The position numbers were made by a program, and so were the translations under genes. DNA of 64,000 bases from positions 1 to 64,000 of the forward strand of contig JAJYDK010000012.1 of the NCBI GenBank assembly GCA_021777555.1. The letters run 5' to 3'. This document shows positions 56,093 through 64,000 of this stretch, in pieces. Position 1 is the stretch's first letter, and each line of letters opens with the position of its first letter. The notes beneath the pieces are model-generated. The model did not search any database, was not told the DNA's origin, and saw only the letters and a program-made list of their open reading frames with translations. The stretch comes from Pseudomonadota bacterium. Lineage in GTDB: Bacteria; Pseudomonadota; Gammaproteobacteria; Steroidobacterales; Steroidobacteraceae.

Positions 56093-58738
56093 GTGATGGG
56101 TATGACATCTGTCGGCAGCGCTCGGCGAGGATCTCGCGCAGATCGAACACGTACAAAGAACCATTTCCGCGCAGCATGTGCCGTGATGCTCGGCATCGCC
56201 GGCTGGATGCCGTGTCACGCCGTTCTGGCTCGCGATCCGAGCCGGGCCGTGCGTTTCGACATCCCCGCGCAGCCCCTGAGCCGGGCTCTCCTTCAGTTCG
56301 CCCGCCAGGCGCACGTGCCCATCATGTTCTCCTCGACCCTGACGCGGCGCCTGAGCGCACCAGCGCTGCACGGGAAATTGACCGAACATCAGGCGCTCCA
56401 GGAGCTCCTGAAGAACTCAGGGCTGGGCTTCGTCCGGCAAGGTGCCGCCGTCAGGATCGTGGCGTTGAAAGAGGGCAGCGACGCTGCACACCCTGCATCG
56501 AAGACTCACCCTGCGCACAAGCACCATGCCGCGCAGGCGATTGCCCTGCAGGAAGTGGTGGTCACCGGCTCCCACATCCGCGGCGGTCCGCCCCCGTCCG
56601 CGCCCATCATCACCATCACGCGCCGGGACATCGAGGAGTCCGGCTACCAATCCGTCGAGCAGGTGATGGATGCGCTGCCCGAGAACTTCGCGTCGGTGGG
56701 GTCGGGACAGACCTTTGATCTCGCCGCTCAAAACGACTCGGGCAATATATCGAATGGCGCGGCAGTGGATCTCGACGGCCTGGGGTTTGACTCCACCCTC
56801 GTGCTGGTGAACGGGCATCGTCTTGCGCCCAGTGGAACCAGAGGGGCGTTCACGGACATATCCGTCATTCCGATCAGCGCCATCAAGCGAATCGACGTGT
56901 TGACAGGCGGCGCCTCGGCCATATACGGAGCGGACGCGATCGGTGGGGTCGTGAACTACGTGCTTCGCTCGCACGAGCAGGGCGCGGAAACCGACTTGGA
57001 ATATGGATCGGTGACTCAGGGCGGCCTCAGGGATTATCGCGCCTCCCAGTCCGCCGGGATGAGCTGGACGGGCGGAAATCTGTTTGCCGCATACGAATTC
57101 CACAAGCGCACGGCGCTGTCCGCTGGCGACAGGTCCTTCAGCAGCTCGGCCGGGCCCTATTCTCTATCGCCCGATTCGACGCAAAACAACCTTTATGTCA
57201 CGGCAACCCAGAACATCGGGCGAAAGACGAGTCTGGAGGGTGACCTGTTCTATGAGCAGCGCCGTAACCAGAACGCATTCCCGTACTACGGCCTTCTGGT
57301 CGGCTCTAGCGCGCATTCGCACCAATATTCCGCGGGATTTGAGGCAATCAGAACACTGGGAAACACGTGGCACGGACATCTGCGGCTCCAGTACGGAAAA
57401 AGCGGAAATTCGCTTGAGGACGTTTTCGGCACGGAGCAGGGCAACTCTCGATTGCTGACGGCATCCGTCGGTGCGGACGGGTCGCTATTCCACACGAGAT
57501 CTGGAGCCGTACGAGGTGCAATCGGCACGGAGGTGCGTCGTGAGTCATTTTCGAGCCGTTACACGGGCGTATTCGTCTCCGAGAACAATCTGGACGAGCA
57601 GCGGACAGTTGATGCGATTTATGCGGAAACCAGGATACCGCTTCTGGCGCGGAGACCGGGCACGAGTCGCGGCCCTCTGCTCAGCGCGGATCTTGCGGGT
57701 CGATTCGAGCATTACAGCGATTTCGGGTCGTCGCTGAATCCCATGGCTGGGCTGGCGTGGAAACCGACACGAGGTCTGCGTTTTCGGGGGACGGTCAGCT
57801 CGTCATTCAGGGCGCCAAACTTCTATGAGCTGTACGGCGCGAGTCAGGCGGAGTTGTTCAATTCGCCCTATCCGGGAAGCCAGGGCGGCACGGAGGCCGT
57901 CTTGATCCGAGTTGGGGCGAACCCGGCTTTGAGGCCCGAAAAGTCCACGGAATGGACACTCGGCACGGATATTTTGCCGGCGCGGACCGGAATGGACATG
58001 AAACTGACGTACTTTCACGTTCACTTCAAGGATCGCATTGCATCTCCGAACATACCTTTGCTGAGCGCCCTAGACCAGGGGCGGACATTCGCTCCCTATC
58101 TCCAGTGGAATCCTCCCCTGAGCCAACTGGAGTCATCGGCGAGCTCGGCCGAACAGTTCTACAATATAACGCAATATCCCGGTTTTGGTCCGGCGCGCTC
58201 CCTTTCGGATGCCGTGGCCATCGCCGACGACCGGCTGCAAAACGTTGGTGTCACGAATGTCAGCGGGATCGACGCGGATGTGAGCCAGGTGGGGCAGTTC
58301 GCTGGGGCAACCTATCGGTTGAGCGCCCAGACGACTTATCTACTCCGATACGAGAACATTTTCGTTCCAGGCGCGCTTCCGAACAACGTCCTGAGCACAT
58401 TTCAGAATCCCGTTAACTTCCGCGCGAGACTCATGGCGGGGGTCACTCTCGGCAGGGTCTCCGGAAATTCAGCGCTGAATTATACAAATCACTATACCGA
58501 TACGACGCAATCGGTTCCGGTGAGGGTGGCATCATGGACGACTGTCGATCTGCAGGTTGCGTATCGGATACCGGTGTATCGATCCTTCGGAGGATTGACG
58601 GCATCTCTTAGCTGCCAGAATTGCATGAACAGGTATCCGCCGTCTTTGAGGACGACGACATACCTGCTCGGATACGACCCGGCTAACGCCAATCCGCTGG
58701 GGCGCTTTGTGAGTCTGACTTTGCGGAAAAGATGGTAA
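56093..58738 (+). CDS. TonB-dependent receptor with STN signalling domain (lasso-cluster receptor)
   Basis: 881 residues. Signal region (HFRAACAVMLGIAGWMPCHAVLA), then an STN domain (about residues 50-125: FDIPAQPLSRALLQFARQAH, VPIMFSSTLTRR). A TonB-box-like IALQEVVVTGSHIRGG leads into the plug (YQSVEQVMDALPENFA, RIDVLTGGASAIYGADAIGG) and a 22-strand barrel ending in RFVSLTLRKRW. The STN domain lets a loaded receptor signal to FecR. With a lasso isopeptidase 30 bases downstream, the likely cargo is the cluster's own lasso peptide, as in astexin-type clusters. Third-position A/T is higher than in core genes. Confidence 0.9.
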   Translation: MMGMTSVGSARRGSRADRTRTKNHFRAACAVMLGIAGWMPCHAVLARDPSRAVRFDIPAQPLSRALLQFARQAHVPIMFSSTLTRRLSAPALHGKLTEHQALQELLKNSGLGFVRQGAAVRIVALKEGSDAAHPASKTHPAHKHHAAQAIALQEVVVTGSHIRGGPPPSAPIITITRRDIEESGYQSVEQVMDALPENFASVGSGQTFDLAAQNDSGNISNGAAVDLDGLGFDSTLVLVNGHRLAPSGTRGAFTDISVIPISAIKRIDVLTGGASAIYGADAIGGVVNYVLRSHEQGAETDLEYGSVTQGGLRDYRASQSAGMSWTGGNLFAAYEFHKRTALSAGDRSFSSSAGPYSLSPDSTQNNLYVTATQNIGRKTSLEGDLFYEQRRNQNAFPYYGLLVGSSAHSHQYSAGFEAIRTLGNTWHGHLRLQYGKSGNSLEDVFGTEQGNSRLLTASVGADGSLFHTRSGAVRGAIGTEVRRESFSSRYTGVFVSENNLDEQRTVDAIYAETRIPLLARRPGTSRGPLLSADLAGRFEHYSDFGSSLNPMAGLAWKPTRGLRFRGTVSSSFRAPNFYELYGASQAELFNSPYPGSQGGTEAVLIRVGANPALRPEKSTEWTLGTDILPARTGMDMKLTYFHVHFKDRIASPNIPLLSALDQGRTFAPYLQWNPPLSQLESSASSAEQFYNITQYPGFGPARSLSDAVAIADDRLQNVGVTNVSGIDADVSQVGQFAGATYRLSAQTTYLLRYENIFVPGALPNNVLSTFQNPVNFRARLMAGVTLGRVSGNSALNYTNHYTDTTQSVPVRVASWTTVDLQVAYRIPVYRSFGGLTASLSCQNCMNRYPPSLRTTTYLLGYDPANANPLGRFVSLTLRKRW

Positions 58739-58768
58739 CGGGGTAGTTCCCTGCAAGCGAATAAGGCA

Positions 58769-60898
58769 ATGGTGTTCAGCGATGAGCCGTCAAACGCTGC
58801 TTGGGGTGTGAGTCTGATGAGAAGAGTTTTGGGTTTGCTGTCTGCCGTCACGGCAATGTGGATGGTCGGTGGTCCGATGGTCCGCGCGAACGGTCGTGCC
58901 ATTCGTCAAGAGACTACCCTGCACCGCGGGGTGATTCAGGAATTTTCCATTTCGCCGGACGGCACAAATTTGGCTGAAGTCGTGTCCAATACGGTTGCGG
59001 ACCGGTCCGTCTCCTCTATCGTCATTCTAAATCTGGTGGATTCCGGCCGAGCGGGCCGAGAGATCTACTCGAGAGCCGGCGTGTCAAGCGTCATCTGGCT
59101 GACAAATCGGTCTATTGCGTTCGTCGTGCCGGGTCGAAAAGGGGGCATATTTCAGCAGAATACGCAAACCGGAAAGCTGACGATCTTGCGGCCAAATGGT
59201 ACCGGGGTCGCAAATCTGCTGTTCGACCGTCAATCGCAGTCGCTGGCCTACGAGCATGTGGCTCCCTGGTGGTGGGACGGCCGGGTGTCGGTCCGCGTAG
59301 GGAAAGACCAATGGCCGCTACAATTCATTTCACCCAAATGGGCACAGCAGGAGAGGGTTACGGTCAGGGCGCTGCGCCTCGAGGGTGGTCGAAATCGCGG
59401 ACTGCACAGGAAGTATCCAGTCTCCTCCGTGGCATTCCCAGTGTCGCAAATAGCCTGGAGAAGGAATCGCCTGGTCGTATTGCGCTCATCGCGGGGATCT
59501 TTCAAGTCGGATATCGTGGATGCGGCCACGGGGCGCGTGTTGTCAGACCGGTGGCCGCTGTATCGGGTGGGATCGATGGCGGTTTCCCCCAAGGGGCGCA
59601 TTGCAGTGACCTCGATGCGGCTCTGGAAGAATCGGCCAAGACCGATGTGCGGATGCAGCGGCCGGTGGGGACTATACGTACTGGGGCACGGGGGTGAGGT
59701 GCATGCGGTCACCGCGCTGGCCTCGGGCCAAATCGACTACATCAGTCGCCTCTGGTGGGCCGGGGAGAATCGGATTTTCGCGCAAATTCTGGGTGCCGAT
59801 ACACCGGGCGGCGCCCTGTACTGGAAGGTGGTGGAAGTCGATTGGCGACGAAATGCGCTGATCCGGGCCTTTCGGTGGTCAAATGGGGATCTGGGAACGC
59901 TGGATTCCCCATGTAGCCTGAGTGCGGATCGCGCTACTGCGGTTTGTATTGCGCAGACGTTGTCGTCGCCGCCCCGGCTGGTGCGCGTTGATTTGCATAC
60001 GGGGGTGATGCGGACTCTCGAGAAAGTCAACCCCGGACAGCATAGGCTGGCTCTTCATTTCAAGGACATTCGGGTCAAAGCCCGCCGAAACGAGATGGCC
60101 ACGGGATTTTTGGCACTACCGCGCGCGGCACGCAGCGCCGCTGTGCCGTTGGCGGTAATGCTGTATGGCTTCGACAAGGAATACTCAAGAGATGCCCAGT
60201 GGATCACGTCTTATCCTGTGGCCCGCATGGTGCACTCCGGCATCGCTGTGCTACTGCTGAATTGGCCCTACAGTCCGGACCCGGCTCGCGAGAGCTTTCA
60301 GACTACACTAAGGGGCATGAATACGATCGTGTCGTTGATCGCAGATGCCGTGCCCGCGGTGCGGGCTACGGGAGTGAGGGTCACCAGAGCGATGATCATG
60401 GGCTGGAGTTTTGGAGGGCTTTATGCGGCTCATGCGATCCAGCGGCTTCACGAATACGTGGCGGCCCAGGTTGGGGATCCAGCGGCTTTTAACAGCACTG
60501 AGTATGCTCTGGCAGGCGGGCTGTTGGATAATGCCATCGACTGGACCCTGGGTGGGCCGCCTACCCGACGGTATATCGATCATTACCTGACGCTGGATCC
60601 GGCCGCTGACGGCAGACCCTCCAATGGCCCGATTTTGTTGGAATTCGTGAGCCGAAATCCGGATGCCGGACAGCTCTTGCAGGAGTGGCGCGCGGACGGA
60701 ACGCAGGTCGAGGCGTTCGTGTACCGCCATAGCGTCCACTGGCTCAATGTACCCGCTGAGGCTAAAATTTCCCGGGCACGAAATCTAGATTGGGCGAAGT
60801 TGAATCTGTTTGGTCCGCAGTCCGTATCGCCGGCAGAGCTGCGCAAGGTGGGGTTGACGGTGCCTGAGAATGGGTGGTGGAGTCATCGAGCGAAATAG
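58769..60898 (+). CDS. Atxe2-type lasso peptide isopeptidase (S9 family)
   Basis: 709 residues from ATG 58769; ATG 58817 gives 693 and puts the signal peptide (MRRVLGLLSAVTAMWMVGG) at the N-terminus, so it may be the true start. A seven-bladed beta-propeller (about residues 40-430) is followed by an alpha/beta-hydrolase domain. The nucleophile Ser is in MIMGWSFGGLYAAH (near residue 545) and the catalytic His in VYRHSVHWLN (near 655). Proteins of this type cleave the isopeptide bond and linearise threaded lasso peptides. It lies next to a TonB receptor and convergent to the lasso cyclase. Its last 137 bases overlap the cyclase 3' end. Confidence 0.85.
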   Translation: MVFSDEPSNAAWGVSLMRRVLGLLSAVTAMWMVGGPMVRANGRAIRQETTLHRGVIQEFSISPDGTNLAEVVSNTVADRSVSSIVILNLVDSGRAGREIYSRAGVSSVIWLTNRSIAFVVPGRKGGIFQQNTQTGKLTILRPNGTGVANLLFDRQSQSLAYEHVAPWWWDGRVSVRVGKDQWPLQFISPKWAQQERVTVRALRLEGGRNRGLHRKYPVSSVAFPVSQIAWRRNRLVVLRSSRGSFKSDIVDAATGRVLSDRWPLYRVGSMAVSPKGRIAVTSMRLWKNRPRPMCGCSGRWGLYVLGHGGEVHAVTALASGQIDYISRLWWAGENRIFAQILGADTPGGALYWKVVEVDWRRNALIRAFRWSNGDLGTLDSPCSLSADRATAVCIAQTLSSPPRLVRVDLHTGVMRTLEKVNPGQHRLALHFKDIRVKARRNEMATGFLALPRAARSAAVPLAVMLYGFDKEYSRDAQWITSYPVARMVHSGIAVLLLNWPYSPDPARESFQTTLRGMNTIVSLIADAVPAVRATGVRVTRAMIMGWSFGGLYAAHAIQRLHEYVAAQVGDPAAFNSTEYALAGGLLDNAIDWTLGGPPTRRYIDHYLTLDPAADGRPSNGPILLEFVSRNPDAGQLLQEWRADGTQVEAFVYRHSVHWLNVPAEAKISRARNLDWAKLNLFGPQSVSPAELRKVGLTVPENGWWSHRAK

Positions 60899-62768
60899 AG
60901 GACTTCTGTGCGGCGGCGGGGCGGTGGTTTAGCCATCCCTGCGCCCAGGTTTCGGCTGAGATACAGGCTAACAGGGGGAAAATAGCTGTTACGGCAATTG
61001 GAGCATCCGTCCGCAGGATGGGGGCCAGCGCGTTCAGATTCAGCAAATCGTGGTTCGCCAGATGACCTTCCAGGATCGCGGGACTCAAAAACCGTGCGCT
61101 GCGGCGGAGGAGTTCAAGGGTGAAGCGTGTGGTCTGGCCCTTTTGCTCCCGGGCGACGATGGGCGCGGGCAGTATGTCGCGGAAGGCGATGCGTGCCAAT
61201 CCACGTGTCTTTCCGCCAGTAGACAGCTGGTATACCGGGATTCGAAGACATAGCTCTATCAATGGCTGCGAGAGTAATGGATGGAATTCCTGCACTGTTT
61301 GCAGGCCGTAGAGCGGCCGGTGGCGGTTCAGGACTTCGGCAAGGAGGACGATTTGATATCGCTTCCCAGGCGGGAGGTGCGCGGAGGCCGTCAGCCAGGG
61401 GTGGCAAATGTACTCCGGCAAGGCCGCAGAATAGGCGTCCGAGCTCAGGAAGAGCGACTGAGCGGTCATTTTGATGGTATCGAGAAAGTGCGCCGATGAG
61501 GAATCCCGGGCGAACGTGTCAGTCAATATGTCGACGACGATATGCGGTACGGAGCGGCCTGTCAGGCTTGTCGCCTCCAAGAGGGCGGCAAACAGTCCTC
61601 GCTCGAAGCCGTGATGGCGCCAATAATCCACCGCGCCCAGGGTGGTTTGGGCTGCCCAGAACAGGTGATCACCGCCCTGTCCGGTCCATATTGCATCCAC
61701 TGGTCCTGTTCTGCACAGGGTGTTGTAGACAGGCGCGTCTAGGCCGTTGAGCAGATGAGGAATAGTGGGCTTGGCCGTGAGCGGTAGCGCGAGGCAGCTT
61801 TCGTCGAGAGCAGGCGTATCCCATGCGTGCTCGATAAGCGTGGTGCCGGTCGTGTCGGCGACCAGGCGGGCGTAGCGCCGCTCGTCCTCTCCTGGTCCAA
61901 AGGCAAATGCGTTGAGGCAGGCGACATTTGGCCGACGAGGAGCCCGCGTGAGCAGCGCCAGCACAAGTGAGGAGTCGAATCCACCGGACAGTCGGTGTAG
62001 AACACGGTCCTGAACACCAGCCCAGGCGTTGATGCAAGACTGGGTGATGTGACGAAGGTCGCGCGACGCCTCCTCGAGGCAAGCCCCACGATGGTGTTGG
62101 GCAAGCGCTATGGGATCCCAGAGTGAGCGAACAGTTGGCGTGCTTCCGTTGGATTCCAGAGACTCCCCTGCCAGCAGCTCGTAAATGTTCTTCAGGCCGG
62201 TTTCTCGAATCTGCATCTGGCTGGAGGCGAGGAATCCGACGATGTACCTCCAGTTGATCTCGAGCGAAATGAGCGCTCCGTGCGGAGTCGAAATCTCACA
62301 TAGTGGCTCTATATCCCGAACATCGGAAAACGCAATAGTGATCCCTTCGACGGTGATGTAGTAGCAAGGAATCATTCCAGAGCAGTCCCTCATGAGGAGC
62401 CAGTCTCCTGGGCGAGGGCCCGCCATAAACGCCACGTAGGCTCCCCAGTAGTGCTGGGTTAGATGTGCTCCCCAGCTGGCTTGGCAAGAATTACCAAAAT
62501 ACCTGTTCTCAACAATATCTCGCGGCCTGATTGGACTGTTGTCGTTTTGCCGGAAGAGAGCGCCGAGCACGAGGCCCAGTTGGTCCGGGAGCGGAAAGGC
62601 GTCCAGAATATGTGTATGAGGAGTTCGTATAAATGCAATGAGACCGTCGCGCTGCAGCGATTGGTGCCAGTGTCCGCTGGAGTGGATTCCGGACGCCAGG
62701 CGCTCTGCAAATTTCGCATGTTCTGGGCCGCTGGGCGTCCACAGCAGCGCAACGTAGGGGTATTCCAT
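60762..62768 (-). CDS. Lasso peptide cyclase, asparagine-synthetase-like (C protein)
   Basis: 668 residues. An N-terminal glutaminase-like domain lacks the Cys2 nucleophile of true asparagine synthetase. The ATP-pyrophosphatase domain has SGGFDSS at residues 261-267 and WTGQGGDHLFW. In lasso pathways this enzyme adenylates the Asp/Glu side chain at core position 7-9 and closes the ring on Gly1. It starts at ATG 62768, nine bases after the B gene stop. The last 45 residues form a Ser/Thr/Ala-rich tail in the part that overlaps the isopeptidase gene on the opposite strand. Confidence 0.9.
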   Translation of the reverse strand: MEYPYVALLWTPSGPEHAKFAERLASGIHSSGHWHQSLQRDGLIAFIRTPHTHILDAFPLPDQLGLVLGALFRQNDNSPIRPRDIVENRYFGNSCQASWGAHLTQHYWGAYVAFMAGPRPGDWLLMRDCSGMIPCYYITVEGITIAFSDVRDIEPLCEISTPHGALISLEINWRYIVGFLASSQMQIRETGLKNIYELLAGESLESNGSTPTVRSLWDPIALAQHHRGACLEEASRDLRHITQSCINAWAGVQDRVLHRLSGGFDSSLVLALLTRAPRRPNVACLNAFAFGPGEDERRYARLVADTTGTTLIEHAWDTPALDESCLALPLTAKPTIPHLLNGLDAPVYNTLCRTGPVDAIWTGQGGDHLFWAAQTTLGAVDYWRHHGFERGLFAALLEATSLTGRSVPHIVVDILTDTFARDSSSAHFLDTIKMTAQSLFLSSDAYSAALPEYICHPWLTASAHLPPGKRYQIVLLAEVLNRHRPLYGLQTVQEFHPLLSQPLIELCLRIPVYQLSTGGKTRGLARIAFRDILPAPIVAREQKGQTTRFTLELLRRSARFLSPAILEGHLANHDLLNLNALAPILRTDAPIAVTAIFPLLACISAETWAQGWLNHRPAAAQKSSISLDDSTTHSQAPSTPPCAALPAIRTADQTDSTSPNLDFVPGKF

Positions 62769-62777
62769 GCGCGGATC

Positions 62778-63491
62778 TCACACGGTCATGATGGGCGTAA
62801 AGCCGCAGACGTGATCCAGGTGATCGTTCAGAACCAAGGTACCGGCCTGGACCCAGCAGTGCGCATTGAAAGGATCCGCCTGAACCGCAAACACCCAGTC
62901 GGGGAATAACTGGAACCCAGACAGAAACCGGAGTAGTGCCAGGGAGTCGAATAGGCAGCAATAGTTGCGGGGAAAGAACGGGCGGATCTTCAGAAAGGCC
63001 GCTGTCAGGCGGGCGGCCTCGTTGCAGTCCGTCGGGCCCGAGATGGCGGCCGAGTACTTAGTCTTTTGCACTGCCCTGACGATTCTCGAGATCGATGCCG
63101 TCTGCAATTCCCAGCTTGCGCGAGATAGCGCGGTCGTCGCGAGAAAAAAAGGGCGGACAGATCCTCCCTCTAGGGCTTCAGGTGATATTGATGCGAGATC
63201 CTGAGCGGCCGCTGCAGCTCTGTGCGGCAATTCAATGGTTGTGGGGGCGCGTTCGGTCAGGATGCCTGCTCTCAGCAACTCGGCGGCGAGTGTGACCGTT
63301 GAGTCTGGGGGTGGAGTGCTCGGTGATGGACCACACCGCGTCAATGACCAATTCTGGATCCATGGAGTGAGTGCTTCAATGTCCTCGCGGGGGACGGAGA
63401 AGTAGCTATCACGTTGCAAGTCTAGGAACATGCAGTGGCGCCCGCTGAGGCAGGCGAATACCTGCGGAGAAAGGTGGTACTTGGTTTCCAC
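62778..63491 (-). CDS. Lasso peptide leader peptidase with fused RRE domain (B protein)
   Basis: 237 residues from GTG 63491, which has AGGA seven bases upstream; GTG 63533 would add 14 residues without a good site. Residues 1-90 form a PqqD-like RiPP recognition element (KYHLSPQVFACLSGRHCMFL, LQRDSYFSVPRED). Residues 140-237 form the transglutaminase-like protease with Cys179 (YCCLFDSLALLRFL), His211 (NAHCWVQAG) and Asp223 (LVLNDHLDH). The fused form is typical of Proteobacteria. It binds the leader and cuts before core Gly1. Between precursor and cyclase genes. Confidence 0.88.
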   Translation of the reverse strand: METKYHLSPQVFACLSGRHCMFLDLQRDSYFSVPREDIEALTPWIQNWSLTRCGPSPSTPPPDSTVTLAAELLRAGILTERAPTTIELPHRAAAAAQDLASISPEALEGGSVRPFFLATTALSRASWELQTASISRIVRAVQKTKYSAAISGPTDCNEAARLTAAFLKIRPFFPRNYCCLFDSLALLRFLSGFQLFPDWVFAVQADPFNAHCWVQAGTLVLNDHLDHVCGFTPIMTV

Positions 63492-63551
63492 CGAGCATTC
63501 CTGATCGAGAAGGCGGTGCGCGGCTGACGCCACGCACCGCCAGTCTCGAGG

Positions 63552-63644
63552 CTAGCCCACCTGCTGGCCCGGCTGGCCCGCTTCGACGAGCGCGGGAATG
63601 AACCCCTTCGTCTCCTGCTTCACACTGCCTTCGTAGTGAATCAT
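63552..63644 (-). CDS. Lasso peptide precursor
   Basis: A 30-codon ORF starting at ATG 63644, with AGGAGA five bases upstream and an in-frame stop 15 bases before it. It ends 60 bases before the B start used here (63491), or 18 before the alternative GTG 63533. The translation reads MIHYEGSVKQETK, then GFIPALVEAGQPGQQVG. Thr is at leader position -2, the core begins with Gly, and Glu is at core position 8, which together are the hallmarks of a lasso core with an 8-residue macrolactam. The tail would be AGQPGQQVG. The leader is only 13 residues, shorter than usual. No second precursor was seen. No exact match to a known lasso peptide comes to mind. Confidence 0.85.
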   Translation of the reverse strand: MIHYEGSVKQETKGFIPALVEAGQPGQQVG

Positions 63645-64000
63645 GGTCTTCTCCTGTCACGAGATGATGGTTGGTTGTGCCTGCCACTCACGGGTTGGCG
63701 CCGGCTCCCGTGATGGTGCGAGTCAGCATGCGAAGAGTTGGAGATCGCGTCAACGGGGCCTGCGTGTTGTGCAAGCTGTGCTCACGCATGATGCGAGCGG
63801 ACGAGGCACTCGATAGAGGGTGCGGATGGTCCGCCGCGTGGATCCATCTTGCGTGGGAAATTCTTACGAGATATCACTGGCTTGGCGTCACCCAACCTGG
63901 GTGGCATCGCCTGGGTGAAGAGGGCTTGCGTGATGGAATGCGGGCGAAAGAGCGCGCGAGTGGGTCTGCGCGAGGTCGTGCGGATGGTGGGCTCGGAGCT
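63645..64000. other. Region upstream of the lasso precursor, possible partial ORF
   Basis: The precursor promoter on the minus strand must lie here. On the plus strand a frame is open from ATG 63728 to the window end (91 codons). It begins MRRVGDRVNGACVLCKLCSR and has CxxCxxC spacing, but it turns Gly/Arg-rich like antisense sequence and I cannot identify it. No terminator or repeat was seen. Confidence 0.3.

Noticed and set aside
63409..63687. 92-codon minus-strand ORF overlapping the lasso precursor
   Set aside because: Different frame from the precursor, covers part of the B gene, and has no ribosome binding site or motif.

Overview
The window looks like a chromosomal segment of a high-GC Gammaproteobacterium. 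The gene order thrS-infC-rpmI-rplT-pheS-pheT-ihfA-MerR regulator-tRNA-Pro, the sucA-sucB-lpdA block and a RelA-type (EFDD) synthetase all fit that class. Abundant secreted hydrolases (two S10 peptidases, a BNR-repeat protein, a phosphoesterase) and TonB/FecI/FecR genes suggest the Xanthomonadales/Nevskiales/Steroidobacterales neighbourhood; that finer placement is inference. No insertion sequence, phage gene or CRISPR array was seen.

Layout. (1) 1-7.7 kb is a catabolic cluster for a methylated quaternary amine, most simply proline betaine (stachydrine). It holds a corrinoid protein cut by the left edge, a StcD/DgcA-type N-demethylase flavoprotein, a 2OG-Fe(II) oxygenase broken by a frameshift, an AraC regulator, a Stc2-type Rieske oxygenase and a ProC-like reductase. 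It ends next to tRNA-Asn. (2) 8-19.6 kb is core information processing: an AspC-type aminotransferase, uvrB, tRNA-Val, and the thrS-to-ihfA operon, whose infC appears to start at AUA. (3) 19.8-22 kb holds LemA and DUF3137 proteins and a short-chain dehydrogenase. (4) 22.2-28.8 kb is a Fap-like (functional-amyloid type) secretion locus: a glycine-rich secreted protein, a small secreted protein sharing its C-terminal motif, a C39 peptidase, another secreted protein, and in convergent orientation an outer-membrane beta-barrel protein coupled to a sigma-54 activator. A consensus -24/-12 promoter precedes the glycine-rich gene.

(5) 29-44.4 kb is mixed accessory and housekeeping DNA: an SRAP protein, a BNR-repeat protein, a CHRD protein, two GGDEF diguanylate cyclases, DUF2189, tRNA-Arg, tandem S10 peptidases, a phosphoesterase and a DUF5658 protein. 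(6) 44.5-52.2 kb is the 2-oxoglutarate dehydrogenase operon and convergent relA. (7) 52.3-53.4 kb holds a compact YebC-like protein and an unknown protein. (8) 53.8-63.65 kb is a lasso-peptide gene cluster: XRE regulator, ECF sigma factor, FecR anti-sigma, STN-containing TonB receptor and Atxe2-type lasso isopeptidase on the plus strand. Convergent to these are a 30-residue precursor, the fused RRE/leader peptidase (B) and the asparagine-synthetase-like cyclase (C). The precursor was found by reading the sequence. Its predicted core, GFIPALVEAGQPGQQVG, has Gly1 and Glu8 for an 8-residue ring and Thr at leader position -2.

How it works together (inference). The lasso cluster would make a threaded peptide (A, B, C), take it back up or sense it through the TonB receptor and FecR/sigma relay, and linearise it with the isopeptidase. 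The sigma-54 activator at 27.4-28.8 kb probably drives the amyloid-like operon from 22.3 kb. The first and last regions use more A/T at third codon positions than the core genes, which suggests they were acquired.
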